A stretch of 64,000 nucleotides of DNA. Origin: Bacillus multifaciens (GTDB lineage Bacteria > Bacillota > Bacilli > Bacillales > Bacillaceae_G). The notes under the pieces were generated by a model. It was not told where the DNA came from. It made no database searches and saw only the letters and a program-made list of their open reading frames with translations. Positions 1 to 7,822 of the stretch are shown one piece after another. Numbering within the stretch: the first letter of the stretch is position 1; the number at the start of each line of letters is the position of its first letter. Where the stretch lies: contig NZ_JAVBXD010000006.1 of assembly GCF_030756675.1 (NCBI RefSeq), forward strand, positions 1-64,000, written 5' to 3'. A program made the translations under genes and the position numbers.

Positions 1-13
1 TTCTTAATTATAC

Positions 14-69
14 AAAAATGTACCATACAGAGAGAGACTTTTTTAGTGTCTACTCTATAGGGTACATTT
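14..69. repeat. Long imperfect hairpin at window start
   Basis: The arms AAAATGTACC and GGTACATTTT enclose a second pairing block (CAGAGAGAGAC against GTGTCTACTCT) around a T-rich loop, giving a stem of about 20 bp. It lies directly in front of the dispersed repeat copy at 72. It could be a terminator for a gene left of the window or part of the repeat. The rest of 1-298 holds no gene that I can see. Confidence 0.5.
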
Positions 70-71
70 TA

Positions 72-145
72 CTTCTATGCACGGCCAGATGCTCTCGTCC
101 TCCCCTAAAAAGAAAGAGGTTTTTATGTCGTTTTTTTAATTTGGA
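72..145 (+). repeat. Dispersed bcr-like repeat, copy 1
   Basis: It contains the core CTATGCACGGCCAGATGC followed by a C-rich block, a short A/G-rich stretch and TATGTCG before a T-run. The same order of blocks recurs at 5556, 17097, 38044 and 60913 in this window. It is non-coding and lies between genes, as expected for the short interspersed (bcr) repeats of the B. cereus group. I cannot assign the exact family from memory. Confidence 0.6.
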
Positions 146-298
146 TATATATAAATATATTCCACTCTATCCAGTATATCGAATACTATGAATCTCACAA
201 GTATGAATTAACGTTTTAAAGTGGCTGATTTTCTAGCAACAAACAATGTCATTTCTGTTTGTATCCATTTTTGAATAGAAAATATCTTATATTCCCAA

Positions 299-1381
299 TT
301 ATAAATCAGTATATTTTCTCATTAGTAATTCGATTGGTCCCCTTGTAAGGCGGGATCGCCAAATATAGGACAGAACAATTGCACTTACAAAGAAAAGAAT
401 AGAACACATAAGCGAAATATATAGAGTTTGATTTTCCAGCAAATTTACAAATACTAAACCAACTAAAAAGAGTACGTGCCCAATATAATGTGTTAATGCC
501 ATTTGTCCTGTTAGGATAAGAGATTTTGTAATTATATTTTTAGTGAAAATTTCTGTAAAATATATACATAAGATGATAACGATAACAGCTGAACTTGAAC
601 TAGATAAAATATAAAAAACATTTGGAGGCATAGGCTTTGTGGAAAAGATATACATTGCAATGTCTTCTTCTATATAGGGACTTATTGTTTTAATAAGAAA
701 AAACGAAAGGCTTTCTAGTACAATAAATGAAAAAGAGGCATACCATAATAATTTTTTTCTAATATCATTTTGCGTAAAATCTAGCCTTCCTAACCACATA
801 CCAAGTAGAAAGAAGCATAGCCAAGGAAAAATAGGATGAAATCCATTGAATAAGAGATTACGCCAAAAACCTTCTAGTGTCCAAAATGTTGAGTATTCAT
901 GGAAAGATGTATCCCAGCCTTTCGTATAATCAAATATTAGTTGGGAAATTTGGGCTGTAGTTAAAATTACGATGCAAGAATAGAGAAGTGTACGGTTTGA
1001 TGCGACAATATAAAAAGAAGATAGAAACATATAAAATGCATAATAGTGTAATATATCAGCATTCCAGCCAATTATATATAAGAAGATTCCTAGAATTAAT
1101 AGAAAGAACGCTCTCCTCCAAATTGTATGTTTATTCTTTTTAATAAGAATAAGGTCTTTCGTTACACGTGCTTTTTTAGTCATGAGAGAGATTCCAATCC
1201 CAGCTAAAATTACAAATATTGCAGAAGCCCTTCCTTCAAAAAGGCCTGTGAAATGAATGATCCACGCTGCCCCTTTACCATCGGCTCCCATTGCCAATTT
1301 ATAATTCACAATGACCATTCCGAATATCGCGAGTGCTCTAGCGAAATCGAAACCTGTTACTCTTTTTGATTTTTCAACCAT
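299..1381 (-). CDS. DUF418-like multipass membrane protein
   Basis: This 360-residue protein has about ten hydrophobic segments. The N-terminus (FDFARALAIFGMVIVN) and the C-terminal RGPIELLMRK motif are typical of DUF418 / acyltransferase-like membrane proteins, whose substrates are mostly unknown. The ATG at 1381 was chosen because AAGGGGAG precedes it at good spacing; an upstream ATG at 1426 would run into the regulator gene. It lies 14 bp behind the TetR gene on the same strand, so the two form an operon and the protein is probably controlled by that repressor. The family call is firm; the biochemical function is not known. Confidence 0.75.
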   Translation of the reverse strand: MVEKSKRVTGFDFARALAIFGMVIVNYKLAMGADGKGAAWIIHFTGLFEGRASAIFVILAGIGISLMTKKARVTKDLILIKKNKHTIWRRAFFLLILGIFLYIIGWNADILHYYAFYMFLSSFYIVASNRTLLYSCIVILTTAQISQLIFDYTKGWDTSFHEYSTFWTLEGFWRNLLFNGFHPIFPWLCFFLLGMWLGRLDFTQNDIRKKLLWYASFSFIVLESLSFFLIKTISPYIEEDIAMYIFSTKPMPPNVFYILSSSSSAVIVIILCIYFTEIFTKNIITKSLILTGQMALTHYIGHVLFLVGLVFVNLLENQTLYISLMCSILFFVSAIVLSYIWRSRLTRGPIELLMRKYTDL

Positions 1382-1395
1382 TGTATTACTCCCCT

Positions 1396-1959
1396 TTATA
1401 AAATACTCTTTACAGTTAACCTCCAAATTTCTTCTGCATGGAGAATAATTGCACTTCCCATATATTTATCTAGCCCTTCGACAACTAAAGTGAGTAATTG
1501 TGCCTTCGCTTCAATTTTTTCATTTTTTAGAACTCCTAATTCAACTCCAAAGTGTAAAATTCTAGTAAACCCTTCTAAATATTCCTGCAGTACTTCTTGT
1601 AGCCAGTTTTCATACTTTTCTTCGCGCATGCTCAACACAACAAATTCATTTAATATTTTGGAGTAATAAACGTCTTTTTCTTGGACCTGTATCATATGAA
1701 TCCCATCATGAATAAGCTGTGTTTCAAAATTTTCTTTGTTATATTTGTGCATTGAAAAAAATCTAGAGAAATTAATTTCTTTTACAATTACTTTAAACAA
1801 TTCTTTAATTAATTCTTCCTTTGAAGAAAAGTAATAATAAATGGCAGGTTTAGTCACCCCCACTTCTTTTGCAATCATAGATAAACTAGTTTTTTCAAAT
1901 CCATTTTCGGCAAATAGCTTATAAGCTGTTTCTAATATTTGTTCGTATTTTGATGACAT
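1396..1959 (-). CDS. TetR/AcrR family transcriptional regulator
   Basis: This 187-residue protein has an N-terminal helix-turn-helix (AKEVGVTKPAIYYYFSSKEEL) typical of TetR repressors, followed by a variable ligand-binding domain. The ATG at 1959 is preferred because AAGGAGAG lies about 10 bp upstream; a GTG three codons earlier touches the ribosome binding site. It heads an operon with the DUF418 membrane protein. A palindrome matching a TetR operator lies directly upstream beside the -10 box, so the gene is probably autoregulated. The MFS gene reading away from it at 2228 could be a second target. The ligand cannot be inferred. Confidence 0.9.
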   Translation of the reverse strand: MSSKYEQILETAYKLFAENGFEKTSLSMIAKEVGVTKPAIYYYFSSKEELIKELFKVIVKEINFSRFFSMHKYNKENFETQLIHDGIHMIQVQEKDVYYSKILNEFVVLSMREEKYENWLQEVLQEYLEGFTRILHFGVELGVLKNEKIEAKAQLLTLVVEGLDKYMGSAIILHAEEIWRLTVKSIL

Positions 1960-1980
1960 GAGGTACACTCTCCTTTTTAT

Positions 1981-1998
1981 TTACTTACCGGTAGGTAA
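1981..1998. promoter_or_regulatory. Probable TetR operator (18-bp palindrome)
   Basis: TTACTTACCGGTAGGTAA is a palindrome with one mismatched pair. It lies just upstream of the tetR start and directly beside the -10 box at 1999-2004, the expected place for an autorepressor site. Confidence 0.75.
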
Positions 1999-2027
1999 AT
2001 TATAAAGGATATTATTTCCATATTCAA
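1999..2027 (-). promoter_or_regulatory. Sigma-A promoter of tetR operon
   Basis: Read on the minus strand: TTGAAT, 17-bp spacer, TATAAT. The palindromic operator abuts the -10 box, so repressor binding would block transcription. Confidence 0.65.
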
Positions 2028-2227
2028 TAGGCGAAATGACAATTTATTTTCTTATGAACAGAAGGTGTAAATACAACACATATATCTTCTAAGTCAAAAA
2101 ATTTGAAATTCTTCTTTTAAACCCTTAGTATATACTCTGACTCAAAATTTATAGTTATACGATGTAATGTAAAAAAGGAGGTTTTATATAGGATTTTCAC
2201 TACTATTAAAGACTGAGAGGTTTTCCT

Positions 2228-3430
2228 ATGTGGCGTAATAAAAATGTATGGATCGTTCTCACCGGTGAATTTATTGCCGGGATAGGGTTATGGCTAGGGA
2301 TTCTAGGTAATTTGGAATTCATGCAAAAGCATGTACCATCTGACTTTATGAAATCCATTATTATGTTTATTGGTTTATTAGCTGGTGTCCTTGTTGGGCC
2401 CATGGCTGGAAGATTTATTGACCAATATTCTAAGAAAAAAGTTCTTTTATATGCAGGGTTAGGCCGTGTATTAAGCGTTATTTTTATGTTTTTCGCTATT
2501 GAGTACGAAAGTATTTCATTTATGATTTTATTTATGATCGCCATTCAAATTTCTGCAGCTTTTTATTTCCCTGCACTACAATCTGTTATCCCACTTATTG
2601 TTCAGGAGCATGAATTATTACAAATGAATGGAATTCATATGAATATCGCAACAATCGCTCGAATTGTCGGCACCTCACTAGGCGGTCTCCTACTCGTTGT
2701 AATGAGTCTGAAATATATGTATGCTTTTTCAATGGCTACATATGCACTATTATTCTTTGCTACTTTTTTATTAAACTTTGAAGATACAAAAACAAATATA
2801 ACTAATGAAAAGAAACGCCAAAATACAAGTTTCATGGAAGTATTTCGCATTCTAAAAGAAATCCCAATCGCGTTTCGTGCTTTAATTTTAAGTATTATTC
2901 CACTTTTATTTATTGGCGGATTTAATTTAATGGTTATAAATATTAGTGAAATGCAGCATGATACAACAATTAAAGGGTTTATTTATACAATCGAAGGTTT
3001 ATCTTTTATGCTTGGTGCGTTTGTCATAAAACGTTTGTCAGAGCACGTTTCTCCATATAAATTACTATATATCTTTTCAATTTGTATTGCTTTTTCTCAC
3101 TTATCACTCTTTTTCAGTGATATAAAATGGATGACACTTGTTTCTTTCGGTATGTTTGGATTTAGTGTTGGTTGCTTCTTTCCCGTTATGTCAACCATTT
3201 TCCAAACGAAAATTGATAAAAGCTACCATGGACGTATATTCTCATTCCGTAATATGTTTGACCGTGTCATGTTCCAAATTGTCTTACTCGGAACGGGTTT
3301 TTTCTTAGATACAATTGGATTACAATATATGGTGCTTATCTTTGGTGTTATTTCTTTGTTTATTATTTTCATTTCAATATTGCAGCAAAAACAATTAAAC
3401 AAAAACACTTCTCAAACACCAAATATGTAG
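2228..3430 (+). CDS. MFS transporter, drug-efflux type
   Basis: This 400-residue protein has about twelve membrane segments. The loop after the second segment, GPMAGRFIDQYSKKKVL, is a variant of the MFS motif A (GxxxDRxGRR), and the length fits the MFS_3-like exporters common in Bacillus. A GAGAGG ribosome binding site precedes the ATG. It diverges from the tetR operon, with the tetR operator in the shared 270-bp gap, so common control is possible. A hairpin with a T-run follows the stop. The substrate is unknown. Confidence 0.85.
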   Translation: MWRNKNVWIVLTGEFIAGIGLWLGILGNLEFMQKHVPSDFMKSIIMFIGLLAGVLVGPMAGRFIDQYSKKKVLLYAGLGRVLSVIFMFFAIEYESISFMILFMIAIQISAAFYFPALQSVIPLIVQEHELLQMNGIHMNIATIARIVGTSLGGLLLVVMSLKYMYAFSMATYALLFFATFLLNFEDTKTNITNEKKRQNTSFMEVFRILKEIPIAFRALILSIIPLLFIGGFNLMVINISEMQHDTTIKGFIYTIEGLSFMLGAFVIKRLSEHVSPYKLLYIFSICIAFSHLSLFFSDIKWMTLVSFGMFGFSVGCFFPVMSTIFQTKIDKSYHGRIFSFRNMFDRVMFQIVLLGTGFFLDTIGLQYMVLIFGVISLFIIFISILQQKQLNKNTSQTPNM

Positions 3431-3432
3431 GA

Positions 3433-3461
3433 GCCATCTCATTTTTGAGATGGCTTTTCTT
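3433..3461 (+). terminator. Rho-independent terminator after MFS gene
   Basis: GCCATCTC pairs with GAGATGGC around a 6-base loop and is followed by TTTTCTT. It sits between the convergent ends of the MFS gene and pduL. Confidence 0.8.
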
Positions 3462-4032
3462 ATGATAAAATCAGTTTACCGAAATCTCCTGTTTTTATAT
3501 TTGCACTGTTTGCTTCATCAGTATCAATATGCATATCTAAAGCATACGTATCCTTCACTCGGATTAATACTTGATTAAAAATCAGCCCTCTATCACCTTT
3601 AACTTTCACACTCACATATTGTCCTTCACTCACTTGAAACTGCGTTGCATCTTGTGGTGTCATATGAATGTGCCGCTCAGCGACAATTACTCCTTTATCA
3701 ATTTGAAATTCACCATTTGGACCAATTAAGGTAATACCAGGTGTCCCATCAATGTTTCCCGATGAGCGCAGCGGGGCATCGATGCCAAGATGACGAGCAT
3801 CTGTTTTTGAAATCTCGACCTGTGTAAATTTGCGAACTGGTCCAAGAATTCGTACTTTCACAATTTCGGATTTCTCTGTTTTGATCGTAACTGTTTCTTC
3901 TGCTGCGAATTCTCCAGGCTGAGAAAGCTCTTTTGCTACCGTTAACTCATAACCTTCTCCAAAAAGCTTTTCTAAATCTTCCTTTGTCACATGAATATGT
4001 CGATTTGATACACCAATAGGAATGTTCTTCAT
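3460..4032 (-). CDS. pduL: PduL-type phosphate acyltransferase
   Basis: This 190-residue protein belongs to the PduL family, which moves acyl groups between CoA and phosphate (phosphotransacetylase or phosphopropionyltransferase) and is unrelated to Pta. It shows both family halves with their zinc-ligand His motifs, VSNRHIHVT near the start and AERHIHMT past the middle. The ATG at 4032 has AAAGGAG upstream at ideal spacing; the in-frame ATG at 4059 lacks one. It has no N-terminal encapsulation extension and no microcompartment genes nearby, so it probably works as a free cytoplasmic enzyme. Confidence 0.9.
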   Translation of the reverse strand: MKNIPIGVSNRHIHVTKEDLEKLFGEGYELTVAKELSQPGEFAAEETVTIKTEKSEIVKVRILGPVRKFTQVEISKTDARHLGIDAPLRSSGNIDGTPGITLIGPNGEFQIDKGVIVAERHIHMTPQDATQFQVSEGQYVSVKVKGDRGLIFNQVLIRVKDTYALDMHIDTDEANSANIKTGDFGKLILS

Positions 4033-4193
4033 TTTATTTCTCCTTTTGTTGATATACACTTTCTATTATTTCCCCCTTTATAAAAATTAGTTATAAAAAA
4101 TAGCAGCTAACATGTGAACTAAGAGTTTGAGTTTTTTGTATTTGTTTTTATTAAAAAATATACGGTAAAGGAAATTTTATTATCAACACTATT

Positions 4194-4221
4194 TTTACAT
4201 CTACATCAAAAATGGTAAAAT
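4194..4221 (+). promoter_or_regulatory. Possible promoter of aminotransferase gene
   Basis: TTTACA, 16-bp spacer, TAAAAT, about 90 bp upstream of the start codon. This is a motif match only. Confidence 0.35.
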
Positions 4222-4310
4222 AAATTTATGCGTGTTTTCAGAAAAGCGTAACAATACAAATAACAGGACAAGTTTTAATAACAAGAAGAGTATTTTAGGA
4301 GGCGTTATCC

Positions 4311-5504
4311 ATGAATTATAAGTTAGCAAATCGTATGGAAGCATTTCAATCCTCAATTTTTAGTGAACTAGCAACATATAAAAAAAAGAAAATTGCAGAA
4401 GGTCATGAAATTATTGATTTAAGCATTGGAAACCCAGATATGCCACCTGCTGATATTGTCATAGACACACTTGTAAATGCAGCAAACGAAAAGAATAATT
4501 ATGGTTATACATTAACAGGTACACAAGAATTTCACGAAGCCGTAACAGAATATTATAAGATGAATCACCATGTAACTTTAAATGTTGACAATGAGGTCTT
4601 ATTATTAATGGGATCACAAGACGGACTTGTTCATTTACCAATGGTTTTTGCTGATTCAGACGATATAATTCTTGTTCCAGATCCAGGATACACTGCGTAT
4701 GCAACAGGACTTGCAATGGCAGGAGCAACTCCATATTTTATGCCGTTAAAAAAAGAAAATCATTTTCTTCCTGATTTACATACGATTCCAAAAGAAGTTG
4801 CTCAAAAAGCAAAAATGATGATTTTAAACTTACCTGGTAATCCTGTACCAGCAATGGCAACAAAAGCATTTTTTACTGATGTGATTGTCTTTGCAAAAAA
4901 GCACAACATTATTGTCGTTCACGACTTTGCTTACTCTGAATTTTATTATGATAATCAAAAACCTATTAGTTTTCTATCCGTTCCTGGAGCAAAAGACGTT
5001 GGCGTAGAAATTAACTCATTATCTAAAAGTTATAGCTTAGCCGGCAGTCGCATCGGTTACATAATTGGAAATAAAGACATTGTCGGAGCGCTCAAGCAAT
5101 TTAAATCAAACACAGACTACGGCGTCTTTCTTCCCATTCAAAAAGCGGCAACCGTTGCTTTAAAAGAGGGTGCTACATATTGCGCAGCAAACCGGATAAT
5201 CTATCAAAAACGAAGAGATACACTTATTAATGGGCTAACAGAAGCGGGGTGGCATGTTGAAAAACCACCTGGAAGTATGTTTATATGGGCTGAAATTCCA
5301 AAAGGCTATACTTCTTTAGAGTTCGCATATACATTAATTGATCGTGCCAATGTCGTTGTTACACCAGGTCATGCATTTGGTCCACATGGAGAAGGGTTTG
5401 TTCGCATTGCCCTTGTACAAAATGAAGAAAAATTAATACAAGTAGTTAACAACATTAAAAATAGTGGCATTTTTTCTAATAAAGGTGCTTTAATTAAAAA
5501 TTAA
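4311..5504 (+). CDS. Class I/II PLP-dependent aminotransferase
   Basis: This 397-residue fold-type I aminotransferase is closest in layout to the LL-diaminopimelate/alanine/aromatic aminotransferase group. It shows the N-terminal IIDLSIGNPDMPP motif, the PLP-lysine motif SLSKSYSLAGSR with Lys239, and a C-terminal VRIAL motif with the carboxylate-binding Arg. The usual NNPTG motif is altered to LPGNPVPAM. GGAGG precedes the ATG. It is a single gene, so substrate specificity cannot be deduced; diaminopimelate or alanine are possible. Confidence 0.85.
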   Translation: MNYKLANRMEAFQSSIFSELATYKKKKIAEGHEIIDLSIGNPDMPPADIVIDTLVNAANEKNNYGYTLTGTQEFHEAVTEYYKMNHHVTLNVDNEVLLLMGSQDGLVHLPMVFADSDDIILVPDPGYTAYATGLAMAGATPYFMPLKKENHFLPDLHTIPKEVAQKAKMMILNLPGNPVPAMATKAFFTDVIVFAKKHNIIVVHDFAYSEFYYDNQKPISFLSVPGAKDVGVEINSLSKSYSLAGSRIGYIIGNKDIVGALKQFKSNTDYGVFLPIQKAATVALKEGATYCAANRIIYQKRRDTLINGLTEAGWHVEKPPGSMFIWAEIPKGYTSLEFAYTLIDRANVVVTPGHAFGPHGEGFVRIALVQNEEKLIQVVNNIKNSGIFSNKGALIKN

Positions 5505-5555
5505 TTACATTTTTTCTTCTCTTTTCTATATATACAAGTTAAAAAAACGATAAAT

Positions 5556-5632
5556 CCTTTTAGGGGAGACGAGCGCATCTGGCCGTGCATAGAAGCGATC
5601 AGAGCCTTTTCCTGCCACATGCACTGTTCTTC
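5556..5632 (-). repeat. Dispersed bcr-like repeat, copy 2
   Basis: On the minus strand it reads GTGGCAGGAAAAGGC, then CTTCTATGCACGGCCAGATG and a C-rich block ending CCCCTAAAAG. It is the closest match to copy 1 in the core and also carries the 5' block shared with copy 5. Confidence 0.65.
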
Positions 5633-5677
5633 CCTCTTATCTAACAACAGAATAATATATAATCAAGGAGGTCATGC

Positions 5678-6082
5678 ATGAGTAATATTAATATTCAAAG
5701 CATACTGCCGCACCGGTACCCATTTTTAATGATCGATGGCATCGTTGAAATAGATACCGGTAAATCGGTAAAGGGTTATAAAAATATAAGTTGCAACGAA
5801 TGGTTTATAACCGAATCGCAAACGACGATGCCACATATGTTAATTGTTGAAGCAATTGCACAACTCGGAACATTTGTCAGCATGGAAAATACTGATGGGT
5901 TGGGATTTCTTTCATCACTAGAAGGAGTAGAATTTTTAGGGGCCGTTCAGCCTGGCGATCGATTAGACCTATATTATGAAGTTATTCGTAATAAGCGTGG
6001 ATTCATCCTTGAGAAAGGCCATGCCACTGTAAATAAGAGAACCATTGTCAGTGTAGATAAATTATTAGTGTACATGCACTGA
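5678..6082 (+). CDS. FabZ-like hotdog-fold protein, catalytic His missing
   Basis: This 134-residue protein resembles 3-hydroxyacyl-ACP dehydratases (FabZ). It starts with ILPHRYPFLMIDGI and carries MLIVEAIAQLG with the family Glu (Glu58) on the central helix. In FabZ the other catalytic residue is the His of GHFPG; here that stretch reads ITESQTTMPH, so the His is absent. It may be a non-dehydrating thioester-binding hotdog protein or act with altered chemistry. A GGAGG site lies 7 bp before the ATG. It stands alone between a repeat and a transposable element. Confidence 0.75.
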   Translation: MSNINIQSILPHRYPFLMIDGIVEIDTGKSVKGYKNISCNEWFITESQTTMPHMLIVEAIAQLGTFVSMENTDGLGFLSSLEGVEFLGAVQPGDRLDLYYEVIRNKRGFILEKGHATVNKRTIVSVDKLLVYMH

Positions 6083-6107
6083 AGTCCAATTTAGATTTAC
6101 AAAAATT

Positions 6108-6143
6108 AGAACAGTGACATTTACACTCACTGTTCTGTTCTGT
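6108..6143 (+). terminator. Terminator after FabZ-like gene
   Basis: AGAACAGTGA pairs with TCACTGTTCT around a 9-base loop and is followed by a T-rich stretch. Confidence 0.7.
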
Positions 6144-6299
6144 TCTTTTCTCTTCTATCATACCTTTCGAGAGGACTCCCACCTCTAAACATATATGAAA
6201 GTGGTGAGGTGAATCGAAAAAAATATTTTATGTTCAAGTAAAAAGACAGAAACGTACGTTCTCGTTTTGGTATAATATCCTTAACAAGGAGGTGAAAAA

Positions 6300-7769
6300 A
6301 TGACAATGGAAAATCAAACAAATTATAAAACTCTTCAGATTTGGATTAAAAAAGGACATCGTATGTATTCTTATTTTCAAGAATCTTGCCAAAACGCTAA
6401 AAATATGTACAACACGACAAACTTTTATATACGACAAGTGTATACAGGTTTGACACAAGATAAAGAATTGCAACTTTTACAAAAAGAAGTTTTGGATACA
6501 ATTGATAAAAACATGGGGAAGATGAATAATACACAACTTCTTGCCTATCAAAAGAAATTGGAAAAAGAGAAAACAAAGCCAAAAGAAAAACAAAAAGAAG
6601 TGAAATGTAATTTGTTTTCAGAACCAACTACAGAAAAACCTTATGTAGATTATAATTTTCTAGATGCATTATTTAAAGCGATGATGCAGAAAGATTATCG
6701 TGCTTTGCCTACGCAATCTAGTCAATCCATCATGAAAAATGTATTCCAAAATTGGAAGTCTTTTTTCGCTAGTTTAAAAAATTATAAAAAGAATCCCAAC
6801 AAATATACTGGAAAACCTAGAATTCCAAAGTATATTCGTTCTTCTGAAAAGGAAATCTTGTATACCAATCAAGATTGTGTCATTAAAAATGATAAGTTTT
6901 TAAAGTTTCCAAAGACAAAATTGCAATTAAACATTGGGAAATTGGAGTTTACTGAAGGGAAACTGAAGCAAGTTCGTGTGATCCCAAAATACAATGGATA
7001 TGTGGTAGAGTTAGTGATAGATGTTCCTTCAGAACAACAACCCATTGAAGAGAATGGTCGTTATATGAGTATTGATTTAGGGATTGATAACCTTGCAACC
7101 ATTGTAACAAACACAGGTATGAAGCCTGTACTTGTTAAGGGCAAGCATGTCAAAAGCATAAATCAATATTACAATAAAATGAAGAGCCATTTTACAAGTG
7201 TTTTAAGGCAAGGTAAACAAACAAATAAAGGCTCTTTTACTTCTAAAAGAATAGAAAAACTTCATCAAAAGCGTTACCTGAAAATAAAAGACATCTTCCA
7301 TAAGGCTAGCCATCATATTGTAAAACTAGCTCAAGAAGAGGAAGTTTGTAAAATCGTTATTGGTCAAAACAAAAGTTGGAAACAAGAAACTGATATGGGA
7401 AAGAAAAATAACCAAACATTTTGCCATATCTCACATCGTTTATTGATTCAAATGATTACATACAAAGCAAATGCGGTAGGTATTCAAGTTGTTGTAACCG
7501 AGGAGTCTTACACATCAAAAGCAAGTTTTCTAGATCATGACTTTATTCCAATGTATGGTACAAATAACCAAAATGTAACTTTTTTAGGAAAACGAATGAA
7601 GCGTGGTATGTATCGTTCTGCAAAAGGAATCGAAATCAACGCAGACGTAAACGCTGCGGCTAATATTTTACGAAAAGTAGTCCCGAATGCATGGACAGAC
7701 GGGATAGAGGGGTTAGGCGTGAAACAGCTCGCTAGTGTGTTAACTCCACTGACGTTAATCGTCCGTTAG
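6300..7769 (+). CDS. tnpB: TnpB, RNA-guided nuclease of IS605 family
   Basis: This 489-residue OrfB/TnpB protein belongs to a family of RuvC nucleases guided by an RNA made from the element's 3' end. The RuvC-I Asp is D259 in SIDLGIDNLAT and the RuvC-III Asp is D449 in NADVNAAANI. At the usual RuvC-II position the motif is VIGQNKSWKQE (from about residue 353), with Gly/Gln instead of the canonical Glu. A Glu pair (E401/E402, TEESYTSKAS) lies further on. The zinc-ribbon cysteines normal for TnpB between RuvC II and III are absent. AAGGAGGTG lies at ideal spacing before the ATG. The gene appears intact. Confidence 0.9.
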   Translation: MTMENQTNYKTLQIWIKKGHRMYSYFQESCQNAKNMYNTTNFYIRQVYTGLTQDKELQLLQKEVLDTIDKNMGKMNNTQLLAYQKKLEKEKTKPKEKQKEVKCNLFSEPTTEKPYVDYNFLDALFKAMMQKDYRALPTQSSQSIMKNVFQNWKSFFASLKNYKKNPNKYTGKPRIPKYIRSSEKEILYTNQDCVIKNDKFLKFPKTKLQLNIGKLEFTEGKLKQVRVIPKYNGYVVELVIDVPSEQQPIEENGRYMSIDLGIDNLATIVTNTGMKPVLVKGKHVKSINQYYNKMKSHFTSVLRQGKQTNKGSFTSKRIEKLHQKRYLKIKDIFHKASHHIVKLAQEEEVCKIVIGQNKSWKQETDMGKKNNQTFCHISHRLLIQMITYKANAVGIQVVVTEESYTSKASFLDHDFIPMYGTNNQNVTFLGKRMKRGMYRSAKGIEINADVNAAANILRKVVPNAWTDGIEGLGVKQLASVLTPLTLIVR

Positions 7770-7815
7770 GTCGAAACGTTAGAAACCCCCACTTCAAGCT
7801 TTGGTAAGTGGGGGA
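7690..7815 (+). ncRNA. Predicted TnpB guide RNA (omega/reRNA) scaffold
   Basis: In TnpB elements the guide RNA scaffold covers the end of the tnpB gene and the right end, and the guide comes from the flank. Here this would be the last roughly 80 bases of the ORF, the GACGTT/AACGTT-rich segment and the CCCCCACTT stem-loop. The guide would then run into the 3' end of the germination C gene, starting near 7816. The span is inferred by analogy; no direct transcript evidence exists. Confidence 0.45.
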
Positions 7816-7822
7816 GTATTCA

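Larger units (their letters stand above)
6160..7815 (+). mobile_element. IS605-type orphan TnpB element (no TnpA)
   Basis: The element carries only tnpB. At the left, CACCTC and GAGGTG form a subterminal hairpin (about 6178-6217). At the right, CCCCCACTT and AAGTGGGGG form a strong 9-bp stem (7785-7813), as in IS200/IS605 ends. No Y1 transposase gene is present, so movement would need a TnpA supplied in trans. The right end lies directly at the stop codon of the germination C gene. Exact ends cannot be fixed without an empty site. Confidence 0.75.

Noticed and set aside
2206-2544. 112-codon minus-strand frame opposite the MFS gene
   Set aside because: Shadow of the exporter's codons, with no ribosome binding site.
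3460-4032. Part of a bacterial microcompartment locus because of PduL
   Set aside because: No shell proteins or propanediol/ethanolamine genes are near, and no encapsulation peptide is present.
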